Assembly (NCBI GenBank): GCA_017960565.1
Contig: JAGCYY010000033.1
Coordinates: 1 to 50,889 of the forward strand
DNA length: 50,889 nucleotides
Reading direction: 5' to 3'
DNA from: a bacterium
GTDB lineage: Bacteria > Bacillota_I > Bacilli_A > Izemoplasmatales > UBA1188
This document shows positions 8,846 to 17,295 of this stretch, piece after piece (within the stretch, counting starts at the first letter, position 1; each line of letters starts with the position of its first letter). The notes under the pieces were generated by a model. It ran no database searches. It worked only from the letters and a program-made list of their open reading frames with translations, and was not told where the DNA came from. A program made the translations under genes and the position numbers.

Positions 8846-9149
8846 CACCAATCACCTCGGCTTGAAGATATAAATCTTCATAGTCTTCTTCTTTAACTTC
8901 AGATAATTTATTAGCACCGAAGCTCTTAAGTAACGCTTTTACTTCAGCTGTATAGCCATCACGACTTTTAGCTGCAAGCAATGTTCTAACTTCTTCTAAA
9001 GTTAATTTTTTCTTTTCTTCTTTAGGACTTTCTTCCTCCGTTGGCTTAGAAGAAAATAAAGAATGTAAGTCATCTACTAAAGAAATAATCTTTGTAGCAG
9101 ATTCTCTTAACTCTTTTAGAGTTAAATCAAGTTCACTCATCTTGCCCAT
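8829..9149 (-). CDS. Small phage operon protein (rrp5-like annotation family)
   Basis: A 106-residue acidic protein with an N-terminal helix, a charged Lys/Glu linker (residues 36-48) and a C-terminal helical repeat of the form LTLEEVRTLLAAKSRDGYTA and then KALLKSFGANKLSEVKEEDY. Similar phage proteins are often labelled rRNA biogenesis protein rrp5, a name without functional basis. They nearly always precede DUF2800 and DUF2815, so a role as a replication or recombination accessory protein is likely. AGAGG lies 6 nt before the ATG, and the gene overlaps both neighbours. Confidence 0.7.
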   Translation of the reverse strand: MGKMSELDLTLKELRESATKIISLVDDLHSLFSSKPTEEESPKEEKKKLTLEEVRTLLAAKSRDGYTAEVKALLKSFGANKLSEVKEEDYEDLYLQAEVIGDGESN

Positions 9150-9310
9150 GATTTACCTCTCTTGTTTTGATTTTTAAGTGAATCAATCATCACTTTCTTG
9201 GCTAACGATCTCGCTACAACGGAAATTGAGATAAGAGTTGCGACTAGCTCATCCTCTAGTCTTGGCTCTCTTTTGCGGTAACCATTTTTGTAATTGTGTT
9301 GCTTTTTCAT
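9137..9310 (-). CDS. Small basic phage protein, 57 residues
   Basis: A short gene starting MKKQHNYKNGYRKREPRLEDE and ending NKRGKSWAR. Both ends are strongly basic around a central helical, partly hydrophobic stretch (ELVATLISISVVARSL). It has an excellent AGGAGG site 8 nt before the ATG and overlaps the next gene by 13 nt, which supports it as a real operon member. I know no function; tiny proteins of this kind are usual at this position in Firmicutes phage early operons. Confidence 0.65.
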   Translation of the reverse strand: MKKQHNYKNGYRKREPRLEDELVATLISISVVARSLAKKVMIDSLKNQNKRGKSWAR

Positions 9311-9319
9311 GGTTCTTAC

Positions 9320-9368
9320 CTCCTGAATTTATTTGAAGGATTATTTGCAACTCTTCTTCCTTCAGGAG
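9320..9368 (-). promoter_or_regulatory. Hairpin that hides the ribosome site of the 57-residue gene
   Basis: In the minus-strand transcript CTCCTGAA (9361-9368) can pair with TTCAGGAG (9320-9327), which contains the ribosome-binding site. GAAGGA (9358-9363) can also pair with TCCTTC (9335-9340). The structure would mask the AGGAGG of the small gene. Confidence 0.4.
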
Positions 9369-9403
9369 TTAAGGGACACTTCTAAGGCAATCTATAACCT
9401 TTA

Positions 9404-10033
9404 TCACAAAAATTTTTTTATTTTTTCTTTCAATCTTTTGATTTTCTTTACGATGTTAGGTTGACTGACACCTTGAATCTTGGCTATTTCAACAGTAGAT
9501 TTGTTTTCAACTAGCATTTCCCATATCTTTCTATAATCTGGTTTCAATTCGGACAAAGCTTGTTCTAATGCATTATGCAAAACGATGTTTGCATCATCTT
9601 CATCCATGTCTTCTTCATAACTAAATTGATAATAATTATCTTTAGTTATAAGATGCCCATGTTCATCTAGTTCAAGTTCATATAAATCATGGAGTTCATC
9701 AAGCGATACCATCATTTGTCTATGGCGTTGTTCTTCTTTTTTATCACGCCAATATGGACGCATATAAAGAAGGAACATTTCTCTATCCAAATAGATATAA
9801 GTATTGTTTTCTAAATCGTATGCGTACACACGATTCTTGCTTGGATGGTACCAATCAATTTGAAAATCCATGATGTATTGGAACTTCTCTAACTTTTCTT
9901 CATAGTTTGGATCATTCTTATCTGCATCAAATACAAACTTATCAACTACGTCTTCTACCCATGTCTCAGGGTGTGTTTTAGCCTCTTTAGTAAGGTAGGC
10001 CATCCTTTTTTCGTTTTTACAAAAATTTGTCAT
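9404..10033 (-). CDS. Sigma-70-like HTH protein, first gene of the phage early operon
   Basis: A 209-residue acidic protein whose last 60 residues form a sigma-70 region 4-type helix-turn-helix (KSTVEIAKIQGVSQPNIVKK) followed by a basic helix. The first 140 residues show no region 2 signature, so it is more likely a DNA-binding transcription regulator than a full sigma factor. GAGGT lies 7 nt before the ATG. It is the first gene after the structured leader and heads the early operon, which suggests control of phage gene expression (inference). Confidence 0.7.
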   Translation of the reverse strand: MTNFCKNEKRMAYLTKEAKTHPETWVEDVVDKFVFDADKNDPNYEEKLEKFQYIMDFQIDWYHPSKNRVYAYDLENNTYIYLDREMFLLYMRPYWRDKKEEQRHRQMMVSLDELHDLYELELDEHGHLITKDNYYQFSYEEDMDEDDANIVLHNALEQALSELKPDYRKIWEMLVENKSTVEIAKIQGVSQPNIVKKIKRLKEKIKKFL

Positions 10034-10049
10034 GTTTTTTACCTCGCTT

Positions 10050-10310
10050 TACAAATTTCTTTGTCAGACAAGGTTCAAAACACGGCACCTATCGTTGGAT
10101 GAGCATAACAAAAAGAGATATTGCTTTTTTGCCTTATCTAACTTCTTGCAATCTCACCTTCGCAATAGGGGTGACTGCTAATTATTTAGTTATTTATTCG
10201 CATCCGATTGCGACCCCTACAAAGGTAGCTATTCTTCATAGGGTCGGATGCCTTGGAAGTAGCAAGTTTCCAAGAAAAGATGTTAAAAATTCATCTTCTG
10301 GATATATGGT
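10050..10310 (-). ncRNA. Structured leader of the phage early operon (candidate)
   Basis: No convincing gene on either strand. Inverted repeats are dense: CTTGGAA/TTCCAAG (10252-10258, 10268-10274), GCATCCGA/TCGGATGC (10200-10207, 10244-10251), TAGGGGT/ACCCCTA (10166-10172, 10213-10219) and the near-perfect dyad TTGTCAGACAA (10061-10071). The second and third pairs cross each other, as in a pseudoknot, and each can also join alternative pairings. The segment ends just before the ribosome site of the sigma-like gene. It may be a regulatory RNA leader or a cluster of operators. From 10311 to 10383 I see only AT-rich sequence with weak promoter-like hexamers. Confidence 0.4.
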
Positions 10311-10383
10311 ATCATTAAAGAAAAATAATTGATATTTCCACAAAAAGCGATTATTTTATATTGAAAAATATATGTAAAACTAA

Positions 10384-10411
10384 TTACTTTTTTAAAAATT
10401 TGTGATATAAT
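10384..10411 (+). promoter_or_regulatory. Promoter of the zinc-ribbon gene
   Basis: TATAAT at 10406-10411 is preceded by TGTGA and has a weak -35 (TTACTT, 10384-10389) at 16 nt. It lies about 85 nt before the ATG at 10498. The transcript diverges from the phage early operon. Confidence 0.55.
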
Positions 10412-10497
10412 CTAATTATCAATTATTTTATTGATTATTTTTTATTTAAAAACCTGCAAACATGCCTAAAATCAATCTATTTAGGAGGTTCTAAAAG

Positions 10498-11643
10498 ATG
10501 GCTAAACACGAAAAAAATAATAAAAAAATTTATAAAAAAGATGAAAATTTCTATTATGGGAGCACTTTTACTTTGCAAAATCTTCCTTGCGATTTTGTAA
10601 TTGATACAATTCACCATTTACCAAAAGGTGAAAAAACAAATATTTATAAAATTGGTGCTACTGAAGGAACTATAAAATTTGCTTATGAAACTCAAAAAGG
10701 ATTGGTTCGTCTTTCTAATTCTACTGGTATGATTGAGGAAGAAAACATTATGGGAGGATTCCTAAAATTAAAGCCAAAAGACTATCCTAAGTTTTTTGAA
10801 AAAAATGGTTTTATTTTTGCAATAAAAAAAGACGAGTATCAATCATTGAATGAAGAGTCCATTCAACAACTAATTACTCGTCTAAAGTTATGTGTAGAAT
10901 TAATGGGTGAGATTACCAACAATAATAAATCATATAAAAATATTTTAGCTAATGCACTAGCATTATTTAGTGCAGATCCGATTGATGTAAAGCTCGAAGG
11001 TAAAAAGATTTATTCTTCTGCTATTCATCCTCTCTACGATGCAATCTACAGTAATGCCAGAATGACTAACGATGATTATAAGAGAAGATTACAAAACTCA
11101 AATTACGATTATGAAATAAAAGATAGCATTTTTGGAACCTATATTTTTGATAGCGAGGAATACTCTAATTATATTGAAGATTGTGATGACGCCTGGTTAA
11201 AACGTCTAGTCATAACTTATGTGAATAAAAATAATGAGTATTCAAAAGATGAAAAGTACATTATAGATACATTGTTCCACTACTATTATGATTTCTTGCC
11301 AAAAGCATCAGCTGATACTGAACTCGATGACAAATTAAAAGATGGTATTCTTGCTTTTGCTAAGCTTATGGTAAAAGAGGAAATAGATCATAATATTAAG
11401 GGAGTACACGCATCATATGATACAGATAAAATGCAACCAAAATGGAATGTTGATGATTTATTTACTGCGATGTATATGTCTCTTTTCTATTTAAGAGCAA
11501 ATAATTATATCTATAAGCAATGCCCACACTGTGGAACTTATTTCATTGTTTCTAGAACTACATCTAAAAAAATATATTGTACTGATAGATGCCGAAGAAA
11601 CGCTAATGCTAAAGCATTTAGAAGAAAACATCAAATGGCATAA
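10498..11643 (+). CDS. Zinc-ribbon protein of unknown function (CGNR/DUF6076-like C-terminus)
   Basis: A 381-residue soluble protein. The C-terminal 40 residues form a zinc ribbon, CPHCGTYF and then YCTDRCRRNANAKAFRRK, with four Cys and a basic tail, resembling the CGNR zinc finger although the G of CGNR is absent. The first 330 residues are mostly helical and not recognised; DUF6076-type phage proteins share this plan. A strong AGGAGGT precedes the ATG. It is one of only two clear plus-strand genes, with its own promoter and terminator, and it stands where a temperate phage usually keeps its repressor and integrase. Regulator, defence protein or cargo are all open. Confidence 0.75.
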   Translation: MAKHEKNNKKIYKKDENFYYGSTFTLQNLPCDFVIDTIHHLPKGEKTNIYKIGATEGTIKFAYETQKGLVRLSNSTGMIEEENIMGGFLKLKPKDYPKFFEKNGFIFAIKKDEYQSLNEESIQQLITRLKLCVELMGEITNNNKSYKNILANALALFSADPIDVKLEGKKIYSSAIHPLYDAIYSNARMTNDDYKRRLQNSNYDYEIKDSIFGTYIFDSEEYSNYIEDCDDAWLKRLVITYVNKNNEYSKDEKYIIDTLFHYYYDFLPKASADTELDDKLKDGILAFAKLMVKEEIDHNIKGVHASYDTDKMQPKWNVDDLFTAMYMSLFYLRANNYIYKQCPHCGTYFIVSRTTSKKIYCTDRCRRNANAKAFRRKHQMA

Positions 11644-11676
11644 AAAAAGAGGAACCAGATTATTAGTCTGATTCCT
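11642..11676. terminator. Bidirectional terminator between convergent genes
   Basis: AGGAACCAGA (11650-11659) and TCTGATTCCT (11667-11676) form a 10-bp stem with one mismatch. T runs follow on both strands (seven T on the minus strand). The stop codon of the restriction gene lies in the loop region. Confidence 0.75.
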
Positions 11677-12973
11677 TTTCTGTTTCAAGATACTTTTCAA
11701 TTTGTCTAACTAGTTCTTCTTTATCTTTTTGATGTTTTGATTCATAGTTATACATTAAGTGTCTTACATCTAAAACTATTCCCTGTATTTTCTCATAATT
11801 ATCTAATTCGGCTTTAGTTTCCTTACGCCAGTCAGGAATAGCCTCTGCTACATTTGCAAGTTTCTCACTTGTCCCGAATTCATTATTAGCTTTATTATAA
11901 GGCATAATAAATGCATTAAACAAATGGTAGTTATCTAGATGCTCTTTGTTTTTAACAAAGTCGCCATATGTAATTTGTTTATTAATATCTGATGAATTTG
12001 GAAGATGATCCATATTATTTGTAACACCATAACGATAATATTTAGCATCCAATACATAGAACTTATTATTCAAAATCATTATTGAATCAGGTTCCAATGG
12101 ATGCTTTTCTTTTGTCTTACCAGTTCTAGCAATCCATGTAGTTCTAGGAAAGTAATCCTCTTTATTAGGTTCACCAAAGACTTTATCAATTAGTTTTTCC
12201 CATACATGCTCAAAATGATCAGTTCCAAAGTAGAATAGTCTATCCGTTGTTTTTTCATCAAGATATTTAATCATTGCTTTCATAGCTAAGAATAATCGCT
12301 TATCTTCAAGTATGTTAGTATGAAGAATTTTATAATCAAGCATTGAAAGATATTGATTCTTAACTATTTTTAAAGACTCTAAATCGATATTATATCTAGG
12401 GTCATTTGGCACAAAACTTACAAACAACCAACCTAATTTTTGCATTGCTTCTTGAACACAATACTTATTAATTTCAGTAATAAGCATATTCGCATTAGGA
12501 GATGTCGCTCTTACTGTTTGCTTTAAATAAATTATTGATTGTCCGTCAATATCAATATATGGCATTTGATTTTTGATTGTTCTTGGCCAGTCGGTCTTAC
12601 CACCAATATCAGTTTTATAAACAACCTCAGTTTCCATATAATATCCATTATGATCTAGATAATAATTGATTACATCTAGATAGGCTTGGATTGGAAATGT
12701 GACAGTTTGCGGTGCTTCAAAACTTTTAAGAGCAAGCAACTTATCTTCTTTATTTGTAAACTCAGCTAAAACTCTAAATAAATGTCTTATTTCAAGTCTT
12801 ATATCATAATCATTATCAGGCAATTGATAACCTATTGGAAAGTAAACAACTGCACCTTGATCATCAGCTTTAACGCCTACAAAGTTCTCTCCGTCCTCAC
12901 CACTATTAACATGGCAACATTTCTTTATGTCAACCTTAGGGTCATACATTTTAGTTTGTTTCGCTTGTTCCAT
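11663..12973 (-). CDS. LlaJI-family restriction endonuclease subunit
   Basis: A 436-residue protein matching the LlaJI restriction endonuclease family, the nuclease partner of an McrB-like GTPase. A PD-(D/E)xK core is visible as LEPDSIM (E294, D296) and then VLDAKYY (D309, K311). It cuts unmodified DNA only together with the GTPase encoded just upstream (known for LlaJI, inferred here). The start at 12973 has AGGTGA 5 nt upstream; in-frame starts further upstream (to 13015) lie deeper in the GTPase gene and lack a ribosome site. The genes overlap by 23 nt. It is last in the four-gene operon, so it is made after the protective methyltransferases. Confidence 0.85.
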   Translation of the reverse strand: MEQAKQTKMYDPKVDIKKCCHVNSGEDGENFVGVKADDQGAVVYFPIGYQLPDNDYDIRLEIRHLFRVLAEFTNKEDKLLALKSFEAPQTVTFPIQAYLDVINYYLDHNGYYMETEVVYKTDIGGKTDWPRTIKNQMPYIDIDGQSIIYLKQTVRATSPNANMLITEINKYCVQEAMQKLGWLFVSFVPNDPRYNIDLESLKIVKNQYLSMLDYKILHTNILEDKRLFLAMKAMIKYLDEKTTDRLFYFGTDHFEHVWEKLIDKVFGEPNKEDYFPRTTWIARTGKTKEKHPLEPDSIMILNNKFYVLDAKYYRYGVTNNMDHLPNSSDINKQITYGDFVKNKEHLDNYHLFNAFIMPYNKANNEFGTSEKLANVAEAIPDWRKETKAELDNYEKIQGIVLDVRHLMYNYESKHQKDKEELVRQIEKYLETEKESD

Positions 12974-14789
12974 CGGCATCACCTGTAGCTTCATCCTTTG
13001 GTTTTGACTCATCAATCATTGTTCTTTTGATGTTATCAAGGAATATATCAAATCTAGCATCACCCTTAGCTCCTAAGAATGATCTAATTATTGCTTCAAG
13101 TGAGTTATTTGTTCCATTATCACGAACATTAAACAAAGATTCACGATTGAACTTAAATGCATCATCCCATAAATATTTAATTACCTTTTCAGCAAATCTT
13201 CTATTCTCTAGTTTAGCATCAATTTGTTCTTGACCAGTTCCTTTATCTGCTTTGTCATTGTATTTCAAATCTTCTTCAACGACAAAATGAGTTCCTAGTC
13301 TCTTATCTTCAGCTGATGTTAAACGAACATTAGTATTTAAGATAATCTCGTTTATGGTTTCTTGGAACACTCTCCATGTAACTGATGAATCAAGAATTTT
13401 AACATTGGCAATTTCATCATTTTCTTTAAATGTATTCTCGATTAATCTCATATTCCATCTTCTTTGGAATGCAGTATCAAGAGTAAATACATTCTGGTCA
13501 GATGTATTCATAGTACAAAGAATAGACATATTTGATGGGATTCTAACTTTATGATTAGGGTCATCATAAACTATTTTTGCTATATCTGTATTTGTGATTC
13601 CATACATACTTGTTCCATCTGGTTTTCTATCTAATAACTGGAACACATCTCCAAAAATTGCTGGAGCATTACCACGGTTTATTTCTTCAATAATAAGGTA
13701 GTACTTGTTTTCTGGGTCTCTATATGCCTTTTTTAATAAAGTTGTGAAAGGTCCGGCTTCAAACTTATATTGAATAGTCTTGCTTTCACCACTCTCATCA
13801 ATTGATGGTAGGATTTGACCCACGAAATCACTGTATGTATAGTCTGGGTGGAACACCAAACGTTCCATCTTATCTTCATCTTTGCAATATTCAGTTTCAA
13901 TTGTATAAGATTTACCTGCTCCAGGAACACCATAAAGGATAATGTTTCTTCCACCTTTAAGACGATCACAATTATCATATTTTTCAGCAATTGTCTTGTT
14001 AGTTTCATTTTCAAGATATTCTTGCAAAAAATCCCCATATAATTTAATTGCAGAAGAATAATGACGATTTGTTGATTCGTCCTTAGGAGCCCAGACTGAA
14101 TCAGTCTTAATAAACTTATAAAGATTCTCTATTTCGTTAATATCGGTAATTTCAAAAATATTGTTTCCGGTGCTTTTTGAAAATGTATTAATCGACGTCA
14201 ATGTAACTTTAATGTAACTTTCTTTTTTGCCTTCTTTAAATAACCATGCTATGAATAATTCTTTTAGAGATTCTTCTACCTCGACATCTTCCTCTTCTTC
14301 TGTAGTTTCTGCTCCATTAAATATCTCTAATGTTAACTCAATATCAAATGTTATTTCTTTTGCAACATCATCGACATATGTAACAAAATTAACACCTTCA
14401 ATATTTTTATCATATAAATCTACAAACCATTTATACTCTTCCCCTTTTGCAGAAAAATCAGTGCGCTTTAATTGAAACTTAGCACTCTCGCCATTTGGAC
14501 CTTCTGTATGAGTAAAAATAACTTTCTTTGCTTTGCTCTTATATTCGTCACCAATTACCGCATATATATTCGAAGAAAGACTAATTTTATATCCGTTTTT
14601 TAATTCATATAATTGATGCGTATCATCACCAAATGGAGCAACTCGCTCTATAGCATCCAAGTTTTTTAAATATGGTTCTATATCGTTTGGCAAATTATAT
14701 GAACATTGTTGTGTAACATTTTTTCTTTCGATATTAGCTCTGAACTTTGATTGAGTTCTACTTATTGTTCTTTCAAATTTCTTTTTCAT
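12951..14789 (-). CDS. McrB-like AAA+ GTPase subunit of the restriction system
   Basis: A 612-residue protein. Residues 1-160 form a unique N-terminal domain, probably the DNA-recognition part, followed by an acidic linker (162-175). The AAA+ core has Walker A GVPGAGKSY (287-295), Walker B with IIEEINRGN (366-374) and the McrB signature MNTSD (427-431) with a nearby arginine pair. In LlaJI and McrBC the equivalent subunit binds DNA, hydrolyses GTP and translocates to activate the nuclease. TTAGGAGGT precedes the ATG. It overlaps the upstream methyltransferase gene by 17 nt and the nuclease gene by 23 nt. Confidence 0.9.
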   Translation of the reverse strand: MKKKFERTISRTQSKFRANIERKNVTQQCSYNLPNDIEPYLKNLDAIERVAPFGDDTHQLYELKNGYKISLSSNIYAVIGDEYKSKAKKVIFTHTEGPNGESAKFQLKRTDFSAKGEEYKWFVDLYDKNIEGVNFVTYVDDVAKEITFDIELTLEIFNGAETTEEEEDVEVEESLKELFIAWLFKEGKKESYIKVTLTSINTFSKSTGNNIFEITDINEIENLYKFIKTDSVWAPKDESTNRHYSSAIKLYGDFLQEYLENETNKTIAEKYDNCDRLKGGRNIILYGVPGAGKSYTIETEYCKDEDKMERLVFHPDYTYSDFVGQILPSIDESGESKTIQYKFEAGPFTTLLKKAYRDPENKYYLIIEEINRGNAPAIFGDVFQLLDRKPDGTSMYGITNTDIAKIVYDDPNHKVRIPSNMSILCTMNTSDQNVFTLDTAFQRRWNMRLIENTFKENDEIANVKILDSSVTWRVFQETINEIILNTNVRLTSAEDKRLGTHFVVEEDLKYNDKADKGTGQEQIDAKLENRRFAEKVIKYLWDDAFKFNRESLFNVRDNGTNNSLEAIIRSFLGAKGDARFDIFLDNIKRTMIDESKPKDEATGDADGTSETN

Positions 14790-15852
14790 TATTGTTACCT
14801 CCTAAAGTATTTAGATAGTGATTAATAGCTTTGGCAATTTGCTCTGCTAAAATCACAGGAACTGCATTTCCTACTTGAGTATATTGGCTTCCTTTTTTTC
14901 CTGTGAAAAAATAAGTATCAGGAAAAGATTGTATACGTGCACTTTCACGTGCAGTAGGAATTCTGTTTTCTTCATAATGGAAATAGTTTCTATGCCCACA
15001 ATCTATTGTACCACTAGGAAGTTTGCTATTCATTCTTTTGAATGCGGCATTATAATTTCTTACTTTATAATACTCTTCAGGTAAATCTTTTATATTACCC
15101 CCATCTTTTATTTTAGAAATAATGTCAATAGTTTGCTGAGTATGATGAGTTACTTCGTTATTATAAAGCATGCTTGAGCCTCTTCTCATTTTCATTTGAA
15201 ACTCATTTAACGGTGAAGTTTTATATTTAGTTTCATCTTCCCCCTTATCAAGACTAGGCAAATCAGATAAGGCATCTTTAGTGCAAACCATAGGTTGTTT
15301 TTCAACAAAATCAAAATCAAAAAAGGTTTCTTTAAAGACATCTTTTTTTAGTCCAACAAAAAATACTCTTTCTCTTGATTGTGGAACACCATAATCTGAA
15401 GCACGTAATAATTTATAAGTAACATTATATCCTAAATCAGAAAAACGTTTTATGATGTCTTCTTTATAGATTCCGCCTTCCATGCTAAGTAACCCTTTAA
15501 CATTTTCCAAAATAAAAAATTTAGGTTTAATATTTGAAACAAATCGTACATATTCAAGATATAAGCTATTTCTTTCATCACCGGCTTCTCTCTTTCCAAC
15601 TAAACTAAAGCCTTGACAAGGAGGGCCACCAATAATACCACAAACATTATTTTCTTTTTTTATTTCATTCAACATTTCGTCAGTGAAATCATGAATATCA
15701 ATATTTTTTCCACATTTTAGTTTTCGATTATAATTGTATGTTTCAACTGCATCATTCCATTTGTCAATAGCTAAGATGCTTTCAAAGCCCTCGTGTTCAA
15801 AACCCAAAGAAAAGCCGCCAGCTCCACAAAATAAGTCAATAATCTTATTCAT
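14773..15852 (-). CDS. DNA cytosine-5 methyltransferase (second of the pair)
   Basis: A 359-residue complete C5 methyltransferase: motif I DLFCGAGGFSLGF (6-18), motif IV GGPPCQGF with catalytic Cys79, motif VI ENV (116-118), motif VIII QSRERVFFVG and motif X QVGNAVP near the C-terminus. It adds a methyl group to cytosine C5 using SAM. With a paired methyltransferase next door it probably modifies the other strand of an asymmetric site, as in LlaJI. The ATG at 15852 is preferred because AAGGAG lies 10 nt upstream; the ATG at 15861 is too close to it. It overlaps the first methyltransferase gene by 8 nt. Confidence 0.93.
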   Translation of the reverse strand: MNKIIDLFCGAGGFSLGFEHEGFESILAIDKWNDAVETYNYNRKLKCGKNIDIHDFTDEMLNEIKKENNVCGIIGGPPCQGFSLVGKREAGDERNSLYLEYVRFVSNIKPKFFILENVKGLLSMEGGIYKEDIIKRFSDLGYNVTYKLLRASDYGVPQSRERVFFVGLKKDVFKETFFDFDFVEKQPMVCTKDALSDLPSLDKGEDETKYKTSPLNEFQMKMRRGSSMLYNNEVTHHTQQTIDIISKIKDGGNIKDLPEEYYKVRNYNAAFKRMNSKLPSGTIDCGHRNYFHYEENRIPTARESARIQSFPDTYFFTGKKGSQYTQVGNAVPVILAEQIAKAINHYLNTLGGNNNEKEI

Positions 15853-17065
15853 TTGTATCATGCTCCTTCAATATTCTCATAATTTCTTTGGCAATTTCCT
15901 TTGCCATCAAAGGTGGAACGGCATTTCCAACCTGTCTATATTGTTCACCTTGGTTCCCACAGAAAATAAAGCTATCTGGAAAAGATTGAAGTCTTGCAGA
16001 CTCTCTTACAGTAGGCACTCTATGAAATATAGGATGAAAATAATTCATATGCCCTGTATCGATTGTGATTGAAGGCTCATTGAAACTTAACCTTTTATAC
16101 GCAGATGAATGCCTGTTGTCTCTTTGCGTGTCCCATAATTCAGGAGGTACATCTTTCCAATTACCTCCCTGAGGAACATACTTCATTCGTTCTATAACTT
16201 TATCATTAGGTTTCTTAGGGTTGTGATTATATAAAACGTCAGTGTCTTTTGCATAATTTAAAAATTTGTTTTTGATGTTTTGATCAGGATAACAAATATC
16301 ACCAATTGCCTCGTATACAGTCACAGGTTTGCTAACCTTAGTCAAATTATTAAAATCAAATTTGCATCCTAAATCACTAGCAATTCCGACAAATATAGCC
16401 CTTCTTCTAACTTGAGGAACACCATATTCTGATGCGTTTAAAACCTCAACATTCACCGAATAACCAAGTTCTTCTGTTATTTCAATAATTCTATTTTTTG
16501 CAAAACCGTTGTCTTTAGTTAATATTTCTTTCACATTTTCAATTACAAAAACTTTCGGATGCAAAATTCTTATAAATCTTAAATATTCGAAAAATAATTT
16601 ATTTCTAGGATCATCTTTTTCTTTTTCATGTCTATTGGCAGAGCTAAAACCTTGACATGGTGGACCACCAATTATGACATCAACGCCCTTCAAATTCTTT
16701 ATTATAGTTTCATCTGATATTTCTTTAATATCACCGCAGAATTCGAATTTTGATTTAAAATTTGTTGAATGAGTTTCCATTGCTGCTTTATCCCATTCAA
16801 CTCCACCAACAATTGAAAATCCTGCCAATTTAAAGCCATAACTTAGGCCTCCGGCACCGCAAAATAAATCAAGAACTTCCAACTTTTTATTCTTCCTTTT
16901 ATTTAAAGATTTGACTATTGTATTTCTAACTTTTTCGGCTAAAGTGTTGCCTTCGGATAAATCATCAATTTCATTAATTACCTCGTTTGGTAATTTTACT
17001 TTGATTTCTTTACCTTCAATAGCTTTTCTACCACTGCCTTCTCGTTTACCACCTTTAGAGTTCAT
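15845..17065 (-). CDS. DNA cytosine-5 methyltransferase with ribbon-helix-helix-like N-terminus
   Basis: A 406-residue protein. Residues 64-400 are a C5 methyltransferase: DLFCGAGG (66-73), PPCQGF with Cys137, ENV (176-178), QVRRRAIFVG and QVGNAVPP. The extra N-terminal 60 residues begin with a GGKREGSGRK motif and continue with a strand-helix-helix pattern (IKVKLPNEVINEIDDL, then a second helix) like CopG-type DNA-binding proteins. This suggests that the enzyme also represses its own operon. It is the first gene of the operon, directly behind a strong promoter containing inverted repeats. GAGGTGG lies about 7 nt before the ATG. Confidence 0.92.
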   Translation of the reverse strand: MNSKGGKREGSGRKAIEGKEIKVKLPNEVINEIDDLSEGNTLAEKVRNTIVKSLNKRKNKKLEVLDLFCGAGGLSYGFKLAGFSIVGGVEWDKAAMETHSTNFKSKFEFCGDIKEISDETIIKNLKGVDVIIGGPPCQGFSSANRHEKEKDDPRNKLFFEYLRFIRILHPKVFVIENVKEILTKDNGFAKNRIIEITEELGYSVNVEVLNASEYGVPQVRRRAIFVGIASDLGCKFDFNNLTKVSKPVTVYEAIGDICYPDQNIKNKFLNYAKDTDVLYNHNPKKPNDKVIERMKYVPQGGNWKDVPPELWDTQRDNRHSSAYKRLSFNEPSITIDTGHMNYFHPIFHRVPTVRESARLQSFPDSFIFCGNQGEQYRQVGNAVPPLMAKEIAKEIMRILKEHDTNE

Positions 17066-17082
17066 TTTATTACCACCTCTTC

Positions 17083-17132
17083 ATACGAAAAACAGTCGTA
17101 TATATTATACTGAAAAAACGGACTTTTTTCAA
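17083..17132 (-). promoter_or_regulatory. Restriction-modification operon promoter with operator-like dyads
   Basis: On the minus strand TTGAAA (17127-17132) and TATAAT (17104-17109) are exactly 17 nt apart. The spacer holds a perfect dyad, GAAAAAA and TTTTTTC around GTCCG (17112-17130). A second dyad, ATACGA/TCGTAT with a 7-nt gap (17083-17101), lies just past the -10. CACAT/ATGTG occurs upstream of the -35. These are good candidates for binding by the ribbon-helix-helix-like domain of the first methyltransferase. Confidence 0.75.
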
Positions 17133-17295
17133 CTGTTTAGACACATTTTTATGTGAAAAATTGCAACATTCTTTTTTTGACAAACTAAATAATATCTGGG
17201 ACAAAAAGTGAACTTATGCGAAGAGTGTTTTTTTTTCATATAATTTAAATGAAAAAAGCTATCGTCACCTTTCGTCACCATTGCTTTTACATCAA

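Noticed and set aside
10027-10332. Plus-strand open frame of 101 codons over the phage leader
   Set aside because: No ribosome site, it overlaps the start of the sigma-like gene on the other strand, and its sequence is explained by inverted repeats of the leader.
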